A stretch of 64,000 bases of DNA from Spodoptera frugiperda (GCF_023101765.2 NC_064223.1:1922001-1986000); one strand, 5' to 3'. Positions 49,312 to 63,700 are shown, counted from the stretch's first letter. Notes: generated by a model not told the origin, from the letters alone. Translations and numbers: made by a program.

Positions 49312-52300
49312 CTAGCACTTTCGTTTTCTTTACTAATAAAGTTGTTTTAGTTATTTCTTCTCAGTTCTCTTCTGAAGAAGATTCATTATCACTGAAGTAC
49401 GTAACATTTCAAATCATACCTGTATATGTATGTATGTAATTACATGTATGGGTGGTATCGCTATTCGCTTCGATATCAATAGCGGCCTATTGTTAAAATA
49501 TAAAAGGCATAAAGTCTGTGTGTACTCAACGCTCGATAGTATTCAAGTGTCCGATGACGTCATCCACAGCGACGTGTCGCCTGATAATGTAGGCACTAGG
49601 TATAGGCGATGTTCACTCCTACGCTGAACAGTGTACATGGTGTGCTCACAATAGTTACAATAACGCTTCGCATTGGATCGCAGGCAGCCTCATACACAAG
49701 TACAAGTCGTGGTACTCGTATCCTCGCATCGAATACTTCATTCACGGCTGAGGAAGCGCGCGAGGATGTTCAGCCATTTTTTTAATCGAAAATGCGTGAA
49801 GTTCCGTTCTCTTTGGTAATTTAACCGCACATTGCTAATTGTTTGTTTGGTAATTGTAAGCCGTTGCCTTGCTGGCTAATGTCATGAATACATTACTTGA
49901 GTACTGTACTCAGTAGCTACTAATGTTGGTGTAATTAACGTTGATTAACTTTAAGTAAACCGTGATAATTCTGGTCTGGTTTTTCTTTTCACAATTTAAA
50001 GTAGCTCGTTGGCTTACTTAATGTATTTAGACCCAGCAGGTCGAGTAACAAGGCGTGAGTGGTGATGTGTGATGTGTGAGTCCTCCGCCATGCGCCCGCG
50101 TCGGTCACAGATCATTTCCTCGCCACTTTCTCCCGACCACACTGACCACTCGCTATCATCTAACGATCGCCATCTTGGCTACATTTTAAAGTTTCACATG
50201 GTAAAACATTTTCTTAATGCAATCTACATGCATCAGAAATATGACTGGACATGAACACTAACCACTGCTCTCAAAACTTTTGCATAACAGATTGGATTCT
50301 GTCAGTCACTAGACAGCTAGGCACTAGCAGTCACCTACAGTGTACAGTGAAACTTACACAATCAGTGTAAGCAACTGTGTTGATGTGGAAACTGCACCGG
50401 CGGTCAATCATCACAGAACAATACTTGGCGTGGGCAGACGACAAACTTTACTACTCTCTGACATTTCGGATTGGTCCGCAAACATTACTGCATTGTTTCC
50501 TGAACCACTCGGTCATCCAATAGTTTGTGAGCATTGGACATGTAACATTACGTTACAGATTCCAATTTCACATGTCGTTCGATCTCTTAATCTTTTGAAC
50601 GTCACATTAGTTAGTAGCCGCTCGGTGACGCAGCACTTTAATTTAGTTCTTCTTTAGTCTGTAGATATTTTGGGATAGAGAAAACTCGATTTCAACTAAT
50701 ATAAACATTTATCCTCTAACGTGTAACATCTTTGGTATTAACGATTATTGACGCGTTCATAGCTGGTTGCTCTCTGGTATAATACCTTTTTAGATATAGG
50801 ATATTCAGTGATTCAGTGAAATGCTGAGTTTAATTGTGGATATAAGATCAAAGTGTCACCATAACACTGAGTATGAAGCAGCCTGCAACTGCAACGTTGT
50901 CGATATGAAACGTCACTCGAGTTAACGTAATAGCTTTCCCGCACGCCGTGATACAATTTCTAGCTGCGTTTCCACATTGTTTCTGTTCTGCGTAGCCCAT
51001 AAAAAGGACGGCATTAGAAGAATTTTCTTTTACGATTCACTTATTGGATGGAACGAATAGATTATATTACTGGGGACTGACGAATAAAAGTAAACCCTCG
51101 TTATTCTTGTTTTATTTGATTTAGGACATTAACCGAGTTCGAATTCATCTGCCGATTGGAAAGACTGTAAAATGCTTTAAATAATGACTCCATATGTTAA
51201 TAAGTGAACCGACTGTAGTAATTATAGAACATTTAAAACAAAGAGACATAAGAAGTACCCAGCTGTGATCCAACAATGTCGGCTCTTGACCTTCAAAATG
51301 GCAAATAACCATCTTTACTATAGCTATTACACATAATTATCAAATATTTTCTGCGTTATTGCGTTGTAAGAATAACTTAAAATAATTTCAAAGTCAAACA
51401 TGTATGACGAATATCCTACGATCCAATTGGTATAAAGTCTGATTGGAAGTACTGTACCTATATATTTGATTAGACGTCGAGATTGGAAGCTGGACAATTA
51501 CCGTGCTCTCGGGATGAAATCCTTTCAGTAAACTTATCGGACCCTCCATAAAAACGTGCCTAGGAAACTCCGCAGCACGTTTAATTATACCCTGTCTGTA
51601 CCGTGGGCTCTTACTTAATATTTATAGTCGTTACTGGGACTCAATTACAGGATGAAATCTTTGTCTATTTAAAAAAATCACCGACTATCAAAATGTTAGC
51701 TAATTTGTGTATTCTAGTGCATTTGTGATGGTACTTAATTCTTTAGTTCTGACTGAAAAATATACAAGCTAATGCCTAATTAGCTATTGTCCGTTGTCGG
51801 TTCCACGTGAAAAGATGTCATACATACACACCAGTCATTCATTTTCGCAAAAACAAGTATGTTCGGTCGACTGACTCCAAGATTGATGTAATTTTTTGCC
51901 AGCCGAGCCAATGAAACCAATTTGAGACACCGGCGGCGTTTGCGTGATCGCGGCTATGGTTGCCGACTTGCCGACACGCCATTTTTTGTCTTCATTTTAC
52001 TTTAGGATCGTACACTGTTGATACTTTCCAAAATTTTCTTCTACGTAGGGCCAACTGAACGGAATCGGAAAGAATGAATTTATAAATAATTCGTAAAATA
52101 AATCATTTCTGATAGGTTAGAAAAAACCCAACAACTAAGAATTACTATGTGATGATTTAGTATCCAAACCAGGGTTTTTACCAGTCAATACTCCAGGTGT
52201 ATCACACATTATTTATTGTATACGCTTGGGTAACCACCCCGCCTTGCGCCATTTCTTTATGACGTGTCACGCTTAGTGACAGTAGCCAGGGTTTATAGTA

Positions 52301-53302
52301 ACTGGCACGGTGCTATCGACTGCTTGCCTTTGTCCAGTCATCCGTGCCCGAGGCGGTGTTCGCATGGGGTGGTCACCCCTTCCGATGTTGGCGTCGCCCC
52401 ATGAATATGGCGACGCATGTAATCGACTCCGTATAACAGACACACGCACGCAACCTGATGTACAAGCTGAGCGGGGATGCAAATTGCTATCGATTCTGGT
52501 TTGTAACACTGGTCGTTGATTGGTGATTGATGTGAGTGAGTTGTGAGAATTACGTCGTTCCTAGTATATGTTACTAAACAAGAATGTGCTGGTTGTAGTT
52601 AAGAGAGATCAACGAATTTAATTTTTTCAGTTCTGTTGAAAAGAGCATTTAAAAACAACTATAAAAGTAAATCTACCTATTTTATAAGATTGCGTTACAT
52701 TACATATGAGTCACCATTTTTATTAGATCACTTTTGAATTAGAATAGTTTGGTAATTAGGTAGTTGCTGTAATGGTTAATCGAAGGTGTCTAGGTCCTAG
52801 ATACATCATTGTAAATTGTAAATTATTTACATTTGTTTTCTTTTTAAATGGTAGGTATATCCGCAGAGATTTAAAGTGTCTCATCTGTAACGTCTTAAGC
52901 TGTAGTTTTTTGCTTGATCTCGGTACAGCACGGCGCGGCGGCGGCGGCGGCGTAATAGATCGATTGGCCTCGGTCCTGCACGCTCCGCCGACTATTGCGT
53001 CATGCCGTGATGCTGTCAGGTGGAGCAGACGATGATAATGAGCACGTTGCCCATGTTTATTGCTTTGTTTTTACCATCCTCGATTGAAGTTCGCCCAAAA
53101 AAAGGCTGCGATGACGTCGTGCTGTGATGTATTGGCACTTGCCGTATGATCGAAACCAGATGTCAAGGTTGCCCTTCTGCAGTAAATCCTCTTGAGATGA
53201 AGTCGGCAATTTTTTCTTTGGCAAACGAAGGCTGTCTGCACATTTAAGATCAGTGATGGGGTAACATCAACCACTATAAGGCATGTTAAAAATAAAACAT
53301 TC

Positions 53303-53339
53303 TCGATTATCGCATATAATAACAATATGCGATAATCGA
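53303..53339. other. Perfect 15-bp inverted repeat (hairpin) inside a wider palindrome
   Basis: The arms TCGATTATCGCATAT (53303-53317) and ATATGCGATAATCGA (53325-53339) are exact reverse complements around the 7-base loop AATAACA. Outside them TGGGGTAAC (53257-53265) and GTTACCCCA (53379-53387) form a second inverted pair. The nested arrangement resembles a small terminal-inverted-repeat element or a cruciform site. There is no protein. Confidence 0.6.
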
Positions 53340-56300
53340 TTTCTGATCGCGCGACGAGTACATCTGGTAGATTGATCGGTTACCCCAAAGCTGGTGCAGT
53401 CAAGTGTAACCACCTCCCCGATACTTCGCGTGGGGTGCCGTGCGCTATGGCAAGAATCGGCTTGATTTTTTAAATTATGTAATTTTAAAATTAACCATCA
53501 GATTAGTTAATTGCAAGTTTTAATATGGCTCAAGTTTATAATGTACCTACCTTCCAAAAACTTCAGATCGCCATCGTAGTTAGTATTTACTGCGAAATTT
53601 ATTTGAACCTACATGTTCAGTTCGGTATTTGCATAGGAGCACTCATCATTACATGTTTGTAATTAAATAATCGTAGGAAATCCGGATTGTAATGAGAAAA
53701 GGAAGCTTGAAATCTCAAGTAGTAAGATTAGCATTTAGCTTCGCAAAATTAATTAAATTCGCCTGATACCTAGGTCTCGCTGATCTGAGTGGAAGGCTTA
53801 CTCCCCCTTCGATTAGCATATAGGTAGGTTCTCCTGTACATGTAATTAGGCGTAACAGGCATAGTCATTAGCCGGTAATTTGGCGCCGACTGACATTTGC
53901 ATGTTATCTGCACGCCGTGCCGCGGCGCGTCGTGGCGCCCACCACATACCGAAGCAGATAGCACTTCACATACTCCACATACGAACATATTAACATGGAC
54001 GCATGCTGCTGATAGTATGACCTCTTTGCACATCAGAAATAATCTGCTATTGTCAAATTACTGGCTGTCTGTTGCTACCATGTTCTGGTGGTTGCTACAT
54101 AAATAACAATTAGTGCCCTGTTTTGGGCCCAACCGATATGCATATACAAAAGTAATTCGTAGTACAAATAAGTATAGGGAATTGTAGTAGGCCATGGCTG
54201 GTACATGTCTATTTCCGGTATGTTTATGGGTGTAGAGGCCCTAGGGGCGTAGCACGGGACCGTCAAGGTGACGGCTGAGGCTTACGTATTGGCGCACAGC
54301 CAGGCCGCCGATAACTACGTGCCTATACGCACCAGCTGCTTTAGGAATGCTTTTACTGAATTCACTTTTATTAAGCCCTTACTTTGACACTGGTTTGCGT
54401 AAGCGAGCAACTATTTGCCCCATAACTTGTAAATAAACCAAAACGACGGTGGTTCTGTTAACTCTGTGTTGATTCTTAGCGCTGGTCTCAGCTGGTCTGA
54501 TTGTAATAAAAAAAAGAGATTTACGCGCCCATAAGAATGTCAATGTTAGATTAATAAAATAATGTGGAACAAGTACGATATAAATATAAACTTGTAAATA
54601 TTTTAAGGGATCCAAAACCAAACCACCTTCCCTCACAATGATGAAAATTAGTAAAACAGTAAAAAACCAGCCGTCTATCAGAAGTCAGAAATCTACGCGT
54701 AATTGAATCTACTTCAAACAGGAAAAATACGCTTGGTATCGAACCACGCACTGCTAAGTGCAAAAAGTAATTCTCGGAATGGAGATTTGATTGCATTTAA
54801 TTGAATGAGGCCTAAAAATAGCACTGATATAAGAGGTGACGACTTCTTTAATTGTTGGACGTGTGGGTGCGAATCTGATGGTACACCTTCAACCTGTGAC
54901 CCGGGTCAATTGCGCACGCGCATCCCCTCGCGCCTCACGAAGGTCGGCTCGATCGCCTGATCAATAAATTGAGCAATTATATAAGATGGTGCCGTGTGTG
55001 CTTAGAGCACGCATTAACATTATTACCCACATCCTCGCAGAGGTTTCTGAAAGGTTCGACGGAAGCCATAAACCAGCGCCCGTCAGTTCTGATTGAACCA
55101 GTTATTTGAACAGATTGAAATTGAGAGATCTTGCATACCGCACTCAAGGAGAGCAATTACTCTGAATAACTCACATTGCCTGCCCAGCTCTTTCGATGTT
55201 CCGATTCTTACAGTTTGGAAATTAATACCATCATGGCTTTATGGAAACCTACTAATTGCACTAATTATTAAAAATAAATCACTGTGACATTATGTTTAAA
55301 TGTTTTGTAGTAGACAAATCCTAAGTAAATATTATTTGTTCCAGGCCATGTAACAGTCCTGTGGCCGCGGTGGGGTGACTTTACGGATCATCATCCTGCC
55401 ATCTACCAATCCCATGAACCTCGCTTCAAACCATGTGAGTGGCAACTTTGATGGCTCTCGACAGGATTGTTCTCACGCAATACATTATCTGATAGTTTCA
55501 CAACAGACGTCACTAACAAAACATTACAATTGATAACGTCACTCACTGTTTCGTCTCCAACGATATGCTTATCACACGCTAGTTTGGCTCCTAATCCTAG
55601 TTATCTGCTCAAGGACAATCAGACAGATTACGTAGTAATTAAATGTATTTAGTTGTTGTTGCGCGCACTCGAAATTGTATGAATTTGCAAAGCTGAGCGT
55701 CCTTGCCACTTGGCACCCTTCGGCAGTCACGCGAGAGCAGCGCTGCAGCGCGGACGTGCACCGCATCGCTATCGATATACACTCGTACGTAAATGTGCGC
55801 AGCTCGAACAGACCTACGCGAAATGTCAACCAGTATGACTCACAACACCCGATTTTTGGTCGACCTCTGAAGCATCAACACTCTAATATCTGTATGTATG
55901 TCCGTGTATTTACAGAGCTTTTATTGTCAATATTGTGTTGTTATTTGTGTAAAAACGCGAGCATTGTAAACGAAATGAGTGCACTTATCTGGTTTCTTAT
56001 AGCGCGCTAATCCCGATGTTCACAGTATCCATACTTGCGTTTTTATGGTTTCAATAAAACTTTAAATTGGTAAACAAACATAGCTCGTTGTTTTGTGGTG
56101 AGTGGAGTGGACTTTTGTGACGCTGCATAAATACGCTAGATAAATACTAGCTTCAGAAATAAGTGTGTGTCAAACAAACGGAGTAGTTACGTGAAACATG
56201 TGATCTGGCAAAATTATGTTCTTGTTTCGTCATGTTTTGTAAAGTGATTAGGCGATTCCGTCGTCATGAAAATTTAGTAGAAGTAATAACAGATGCTTTA

Positions 56301-57232
56301 TTATTTCTTATCAAAACGATAACAAGTCGACGACCACTACTTAATACAATTGCGCAACTTTGAAATATTAGATAACCAAATCCCTGACATTTTCTATTTC
56401 CCTACTCATCAGCTTTGCCTTGGAGTCATGTAAATTACTTGAATCTTCTTAAAGTACTTTCGCAAGGTGTATTATAATATTTATTAGTTTTCATTTCATT
56501 AGTATTTCTACATATGTATTAGACATCAATATGTTACAATAGTGTGGCTAGTAACAGCACAACTCATAAAGACAACAGATGGCCTAATCACATGGATGCC
56601 GATGGCTAATGTTATTCGAGACTGAACATTGGTGTAATCGTACGATGCGTAGATGACGGAATGGGTGGCACTGTTGCAACACATGGCTCTGTTTACTGCC
56701 ACTACAACCTAAATACTGCTCGACTCTCAGGATAACTAGGCGATGAGTACAAATAATCATAAACTGCTTGTTTTGTGTCAAGGAAACCTATTACCGACAT
56801 GTATTTCGTAACTTTAAACAAGTGAATATTGTACCAAATGAGAATATAGAGTTAGCGTTAACCCCACCTCGGTGATGTTATCTTAATGTGCTGAACCATC
56901 AATTTTCTATTCCAGACTAATGACGTCGGCCACTATGCGAGTGATCGCCGGCCGCCACACGCTGTCGACACACGGAGGACGCGACTCTGATGCCAAACCA
57001 ATCACTCCGGTTTACCTCTTCACTTAGATAGGCGTTTTTGAAGTTTTACAAATTACAGTTTTAAAATAAATCATTTACACGTGCGTTGTGGCTAACACAC
57101 ATGTGAAGTGAAGTGCTAGTGCTAGTGTTGTGACAGAGCTGGGACACTCCGGCTGCAGCTCAGTGCAAGTGGTGCGTGGCGCCGGTGGCGTTGGTGCGGG
57201 CCGGTGACGCGGGGCCCGATGTTGGCGGCGTC

Positions 57233-57378
57233 ATGGCCTTCATGACGAAGAAGAAACGGTACAAGTTTGGGGTGCAATGCTGTCTCGAGGAGCTGACTGA
57301 GGTGCCTTTCGTGTCTGCGGTGCTGTTCGCCAAGGTCCGCCTGCTCGACGGCGGCAACTTTCAGGAACATTCGAGCAG
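57233..57378 (+). CDS. EEIG1/EEIG2 (FAM102) family protein, first coding exon (partial gene)
   Basis: The exon encodes MAFMTKKKRYKFGVQCCLEE, then LTEVPFVSAVLFAKVRLLDG and NFQEHSS, and ends in a split codon (AG, phase 2) at the donor GAGCAG|GTCAGC. It matches the start of the N-terminal C2 (NT-C2) domain of EEIG1/FAM102, where MAF-x-KKKKFKF, PFV-x-VLF-KVRLLDGG and SSR are conserved. Family members are cytosolic or membrane-associated adaptor-like proteins; vertebrate EEIG1 acts in RANK signalling. An in-frame ATG-like start 19 codons upstream (57176) is less likely because the family starts at MAF. An acceptor-like TTTTCTATTCCAG ends at 56915, so the exon may begin at 56916 with about 317 bases of 5' UTR that includes a 35-codon upstream ORF (56920). 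I did not find the next exon in the window. Confidence 0.85.
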
Positions 57379-60300
57379 GTCAGCAAAACATCACCGTTAT
57401 GTTACTCTTAAATTAACTACTAGTACTATTGAACGTCACATAATATGATACGACTCCACTGGTACCCATGATAAAATGATGCGCATCGTTACTCTAAACC
57501 CTGCTAACTTGTAAAGGGTCAAACAAAACCAACCGATAATATTCAATTTTTGTTTTATAACATACTACGATAAATCTTGTTTCAAAATAAAACCGTTTCA
57601 AGATAGGGACACTACGATAACCATGTTTTTTTTCTCGATATGCACAGTTGGGTACATATCTTTGTTAGAGGTCAGGAAGGCAAGACCATGAATTGTTAAT
57701 TTCACATGAAGCACTCAACAATAAAACAGTATTTTTAAATGAATGTACAACAGTTGTATTGCCCGCCTGATTTAATCTTCGCGTTTTGTTTCTCGTGCCC
57801 GATTAAGTAATGCTTTGACGGTCGTTGTTACTTCATAATTGCGATATATTACCAAACGGTGCACAATAATGGCGGGCCGCGCATTTGTTCGTTTTGCTCC
57901 AATCTGTTTCGCAAGTGACCGACAGGAGTCCAGCTCATAAATCAAGTTTGGTTAATCCAGTCGGACGGGGCACAGGCGCATTGTGTGTACACAGTGCACC
58001 GCACCAAGCCTCTCTTGCACAACGCTATCCTTCTTTACATAACGTTAAACTTGGTTTCAGTCAGCCGTGTATTTCCGTATTTGCTGTTTTTGGATGATAA
58101 AACATTTTTTCGTTGGTTACACATACGTTATTGCATAAGATGTACATTTCTGTAGTCCGATCCGACTATCCGTCAAACCGTTTAACTCGATAGATACGTT
58201 TCCGACCTAATCGATAGAAGTCAAGTTCAAAGGTATAACAGTTACCATAAAAGACCCTGTTTGCCTTATGCGATTTCAATGACCTTATCTTGAAAGGACC
58301 ACGAAGCCAGTTCACGGTTATATTCCGACATCTTTGTTTTGCAGACTTTAGCGTCAGATCGTAACTTCGTTCTGTTAAAAATGTACGCGAAGTTTGAGCA
58401 ATTTAGCGCTGTTTGTTGCATTACAGACTTTTTAAGTAAAAGGTTCTCGCAGCGCTGGCAACTTTTGCAACTCTTAAATTCTATTTACTTCCAGATGACA
58501 TAACTGACTAAGTTGCTTTCCTTTCCCGAAGTATTTTGAAATTATGGATGACATATTAATGTACGTCTATCTCAGACAAACGGCCATAATATCTAGAAAC
58601 GTTATGCAATATGTCTCGTCATTGTGACCATCAATCTCTTTGTACTTTCGACACCCACTTTCCGCAAGTTCTGCCTTGCCTAAGTGGCTGTACCGCTGGC
58701 ACCGTGACGGTGTAACACACCCACGCGTAGCAAATAGTCCAGGTTCGTGTACACGCTACTATTAATAATTGTATGGTATTTTACCAAATTGAAATTGATG
58801 ATAGTTGGAAAACGTTGGCAACTCATTTATTCTACCATCAACCTCAATTGGGTGGTTGTTTTAAAGTAATGAAAATTGTTCGTTCTTTTTTACTAAATTT
58901 ACATTTAATTGTGTTAATAACAGTGGCTATAAGTTCATTGTAGACTGGAGTATCCAGCATGACCTAGTCGAATAATGTGGTGGAAAGCAGCCGAACGCTT
59001 ATTACCCAATTACTTCAAACACTGACTCCGCATATTTATTGTCCTGATCCTTCTCAGTCTGGACTAGTCTGGAGCGTATTTTCACTTCTATACTTTTCAC
59101 CCTTTCTGATGTTTGATACCACTTAATTGATATTTCTATTTAATGAAATGTACCAAACATTGAAGTTATTGACCAGTAGACCTCCTGATTAAAGCTGAAA
59201 TAGCCACTAATCTACGCTAGACTTCCTTATATTGCGGGTTGCGACATCGGCAGCCGTATCAATGAGTTTCCGAGTGGAGACAGATAAGTGTGGCCGTGCT
59301 CGCTTCCGACACGAGCAGTTGCTACCAGGGCATATTGGGACACAGTTTGGGGCTGACAAATTAATTTGGTTTCAACCAATAATACAAAGGCCATTTTCTT
59401 CTTAGCTTATGCAAGATTGTAAATAACACTTAAAAAGTATTCTGCCCATCTGTCATATACTCATATGTATAACTATACAATATAAAGTTACAAATCGTAA
59501 TCAGGAAATGGTCTCGAATGTATCAGTAGTGCCCGTGATTACAGCCGCCTCCCCCAACACACATAATTACGTACGTATGTAGGTCACAATTAGGTACAAC
59601 TAGAACTGAACATATACCAGCTGCATTAGGGTTGCCAATTACGGACGTAATATTATGCATAATTAAAAGAAAACGTTACTTTATACTTTCACAAATATTG
59701 GGGAGATTTAGATTTGAAATGATTTCTCGTCTAATGTTTTTGACGGTATTTGTGGAATATTATAACGCAGACTTGAAATTGAAAGCAAAATTAGTTGCAT
59801 CCCGGCAGCCCTGTGTGGGAAGTGAGCAGTTATCGGGAGTAGGGGAGAGGTGGAATGCGGAGGCGTCCGGCGCGGCGACCAGGCGCGAGGCGGCTCCCGT
59901 CCTCTCGCTGAACAATTGACTGCCAACCTCTCCTCCCGCTGCAAACCAATGCAGCTGTGATCGAGACACGGAGCGGTCGGATTTTCATTGCAAATGGATT
60001 TCCCTATTACGCTTAATTCTGGCCAATATAGAGCATTGCGTAAGATACAGATAACGATGGCTTTGACATTTGGCACTTCTTTCCGACTATCGTATTTCTT
60101 TAATAATGTTATTTATTTCGCAATGTCAAACATCTGCTGATTTAATTGCCAGAAAGAATTGTAGCACAAAAAATCTGCACAATTAAGTATGACGCCAGAT
60201 TTTTAAATCGGGATAGTTAGCCCATTTAGTGTGTGAAGAGGATAGTGGTGTGCTATAATTAAACGCAGAGTTTATAGAATTAATAGTGTTGTATGCGGCG

Positions 60301-63300
60301 CTCGGCGTTTCGCACGCGGGTGTGGAATTCCTCACCCAGATAAGAACCGCCATCTGACTGACACGGGTTGAATGACTTTCTGTTTTCACAACCAGTGCCG
60401 GTGCTAACATACTACATGTATTTATTTACACTTCACTGCTCAGTCTTGACTAAATGTTTGACACAAAGAGATGAACACTATTTTGTTGTTGTCGATCATT
60501 AACTGATGCTGTATAACCGATTATGTTCTTAAACTGTCTGCCATTATATAATTAACACTCGAACACAGCCGTTGTACTAAATGGACACTCCACTTTGATC
60601 GTAAAAGCCATGGCAATTGAGAATCTACTGAAGGAAGTGGATGGTTGTCCTGTAATCTTTGTTTATGTTCTTTACACTGTAAGACGCTCTCAATTACTCT
60701 CGCAAATCCCATCTGGCCATCGGCGGTGGATTCGTTCAATAATAGAGCAGAGTTTATTTATAAACCGGCTCCATTGTTTACGATAACACGTCACCGCCGA
60801 CATTTTGTTTTCATTAACTGTCTTTTGTTCTTTACACAAATTACTGTTTGTTGTTCTTTCCTTTTTTACTGGTTACTTGCTTTTGAGACTAATTCTTTGT
60901 AATTGGGTTTCCACTTCTGAAAGTTCTTAGTAATGTTTCTGTGCTCTCCTTGTGTTTAATAGGTATGACAATCTACTTTGGGGCCTAACAGTGCGGTCCT
61001 AGTATTTTTCTTTGACGTGTCAAGAGCTTGTCCCAGTTAGGTACTTGTCTTTGCTCTTAGCGACAAGTGAACCACTTTCTACAAAAAACAACCCACATGG
61101 CCGTGGGCAGACAGACAGACAGTCGGCCAGCCTCACACCATGTCGATGTTATAGTGATTATTGTAGGAAATTGTTGCACGAGATTCTAACATTATATTAT
61201 TATTAGTGTCTGTGTTTACACTGAAGTAGGTATGTTTGTTTATCATTAAAACGTAAATAGTAACACAATAATTACAGGTTTTCTTACTGCGGCCATTTCC
61301 ATGAAATGTATTCTTATAATGTTAGCAATTATACGTTAAAACCTTACAAGTAGCGAATGAATATGTTACAACGAAATATTCAAGAGAAACAGTTATAGTT
61401 TTTCTTAATAAAAGACTTTGATCTGAATGCAACACGTGGAAACCATTAACTTTAATGTCGTTTGCCTTGAGTTATTAAATTATAAAACTAAGTACGGAAT
61501 TCTATAAACTGTTAGCGATATGCATTGGTTACATAACATACTATAATTTCCTTGAATGCCAATGTTTGGTACTACGCAGGTACACTACATAGTTTAGCTA
61601 GTAGTGTGAGAGTATAACAGATTAGTTCAATAGGTTTTATTTCAGTTGGCATTAAGATCTCGCGTGCCGTCTATAAATAGACTAGCGAATTATTCATCCA
61701 GCGCAGCGTGGCTGTGGTAGTGTAATTAATGATATCAGCTAACTTGGCCAAGGCGATGGCGCCCGCATTGCACCACGGAGCAAGGACACCTTCGTGGACC
61801 AGCGCCAACCACCATGACTTAGATCGTACTGATACGGGTGCTCCTCCCCTAATGTCTAGCCACCTGCCTGGTCTACAATCGTCCACACACAGTTAGATAT
61901 TGACAACACATGAAATACAGTGACCAAAAGAAAAAGCGTGTCGATAACATCACAATTAAATATAGTAAGTAGTCACGCGAACGTGTAAACATAAACAGAT
62001 ATGACGATAATTACACTCTATACTCGGCTGCGATAAAAATAAATAATTTAGCGGTCCGAGCAACGTGAGCCATTGTTGGAACTAGTTGCAGTGAGGGGAG
62101 GTGGCTCGCGATCTGCGATTTGTCGATGTCAGATGCGACATTGTGCAACCGCTTGGAAACTGTCGAGAGATATTGCAGCTACGACGTCACCGCGGACCTT
62201 CTAGGCAAATGCACAAAAATAAAGCTACTGCAAATTGTATGAAAGTTATTCCTTTGTCCTCCAGGAAAATCTCCATTATTTATCTTTCGTACGTCCGCTC
62301 CCAGCTCTGGTTACATTTCGAGGAAAACTCGCAAAATGGCTGTCCTTGTATATTCGCTTGCATTTCGAGCTCTATTCCCCGCCTCCGCTGCAGACCGGAC
62401 ATTTTTAACGTGCTTAATTGCTCAAGAGCTCGTTATTCTCATACAATGCTGCTAAATGAGCTTCTGACCGAAAAGGTTAACTCTGGTGTTGCACACTGGT
62501 TACATAATGCATCGGTTTCCTCCACAGACTAGCCTTAGACGAACGTTTCATTATTTGGTATACATATTTAATTAGCGACTAGTAGGTAATAAAGTATCTG
62601 AATAATGCATGTTACAAAATGGAGATTACTTTCATTTTTCTTTTACAATAATGTAGCTGCTAAATAAATAACTCACGGGTTTTCTATAAAGCTTTATTAC
62701 TTCGCTGTAAAAGTTCGTGAAAACACCAATTAAGCACTAATGATAGCTGCTAAAGTAATTATTTGAGTGATTTTCTCCGTGTGCCGCATGAAAGTCACCG
62801 TCTCCAGTGCAGGCCTCGAGGCTTCGTGCTTTCCCTGCTCTTACTAATTACGTACGTGGTGTCTCTCTTATAGCGAAATTATTTCATTGAAGTAATAACA
62901 TTTCTGTAACACCTCCCAAAGTCAAACAAACCATGTTTAGAGCTCATTCTGTGAACAGTTGCGTAGGAATGCACAGCAATACATATGAAGGTAGCTTGTA
63001 TAAACAGTTTTTCCAATAGGTGCGCGAGTTTTGTTGCTTAAATACATTTTCTACTGCTTGTTGCTTGGCAATACTAACCCATAAATACTAAGGAAGAAAT
63101 GCCGTTCGTTGCTAATACGTTCGGTTCTAGAGCAATATATCGGTGGTATATTGTCGTGATATAATATTGTGCTCGTATATAATATTACCGTTTGTGTGCG
63201 AGTGCTGGGCCTCAAGTCTGCTATTTTCAAAAATTGTGTCATTCCCACACGATCCCATTGTCATTTTGCTATAAGTTCGTAATCTGTTAATTCACAATGG

Positions 63301-63564
63301 TCGATCATTGATCAGTCAATGGTCTCGTAATGGAATTGTAGTAGAATGACATTGTCGTATTGCCATTATATAAAACCAGTGTGGTAGAAATTATTTTCGA
63401 AAAACTACCACTATATTTGAAAATTTATTCATGCCAGATTTTACATATATTTAATTTTACATGTTATTTATTAGTGTTATAAGTAATCTGAAGTAGTAAA
63501 AAGTTTGAATATACCAAAAAACATTAAATATACATGTACATAAAAAGACTTAGTATTATTTTCT
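57379..63564 (+). other. Probable first intron of the EEIG1-family gene, no other gene recognised
   Basis: The sequence after the EEIG1 donor is mostly AT-rich and shows no recognisable coding exon. The open frames at 59632-59919 and 62101-62532 have no family similarity, and the longer one begins with a GTG codon. A TATA-like CTATAAATAG at 61671 is isolated. The intron continues past the next promoter unless a diverged exon was missed. Confidence 0.45.
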
Positions 63565-63587
63565 CTTTGTCAGCTTGGCTGACAAAG
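63565..63587 (+). promoter_or_regulatory. Palindromic TGTCA element before the Myb/SANT-like gene
   Basis: CTTTGTCAGC-TTG-GCTGACAAAG is a perfect 10-base inverted repeat with a 3-base spacer, 114 bases before the start codon. It is followed at once by GTCAAATGTGACATTT, and ATGTGACATT recurs near 63631. It belongs to the TGTCA/TGACA promoter motif family seen at the compact gene cluster. Confidence 0.45.
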
Positions 63588-63700
63588 TCAAATGTGACAT
63601 TTCCTATACCTACTTATTACTTACTCTTTGATGTGACATTATTTACAAACATTGTTAAATTTGTTAATAACAAGTAGTAATAACAACAAACTGAATCAAA

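Noticed and set aside
54731..54760. tRNA B-box-like sequence GGTTCGATACC on the minus strand
   Set aside because: No A box, tail or second copy could be identified, so neither a tRNA gene nor a SINE is supported.
61671..61680. Second TATA-like CTATAAATAG, identical in core to that at 17652
   Set aside because: No start codon with a long frame or strong donor follows within a plausible distance.
61671..61886. 71-codon minus-strand frame with Trp-rich segment in a GC-rich patch
   Set aside because: It looked exon-like (RSKSWWLALVHEG) but has no recognised family, and no convincing splice pair was found; it could be a repeat fragment.
62101..62532. 143-codon frame near the end of the window
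   Set aside because: It begins with GTG, has no family match, and shows no splice signals consistent with an EEIG1 or Myb-like exon.
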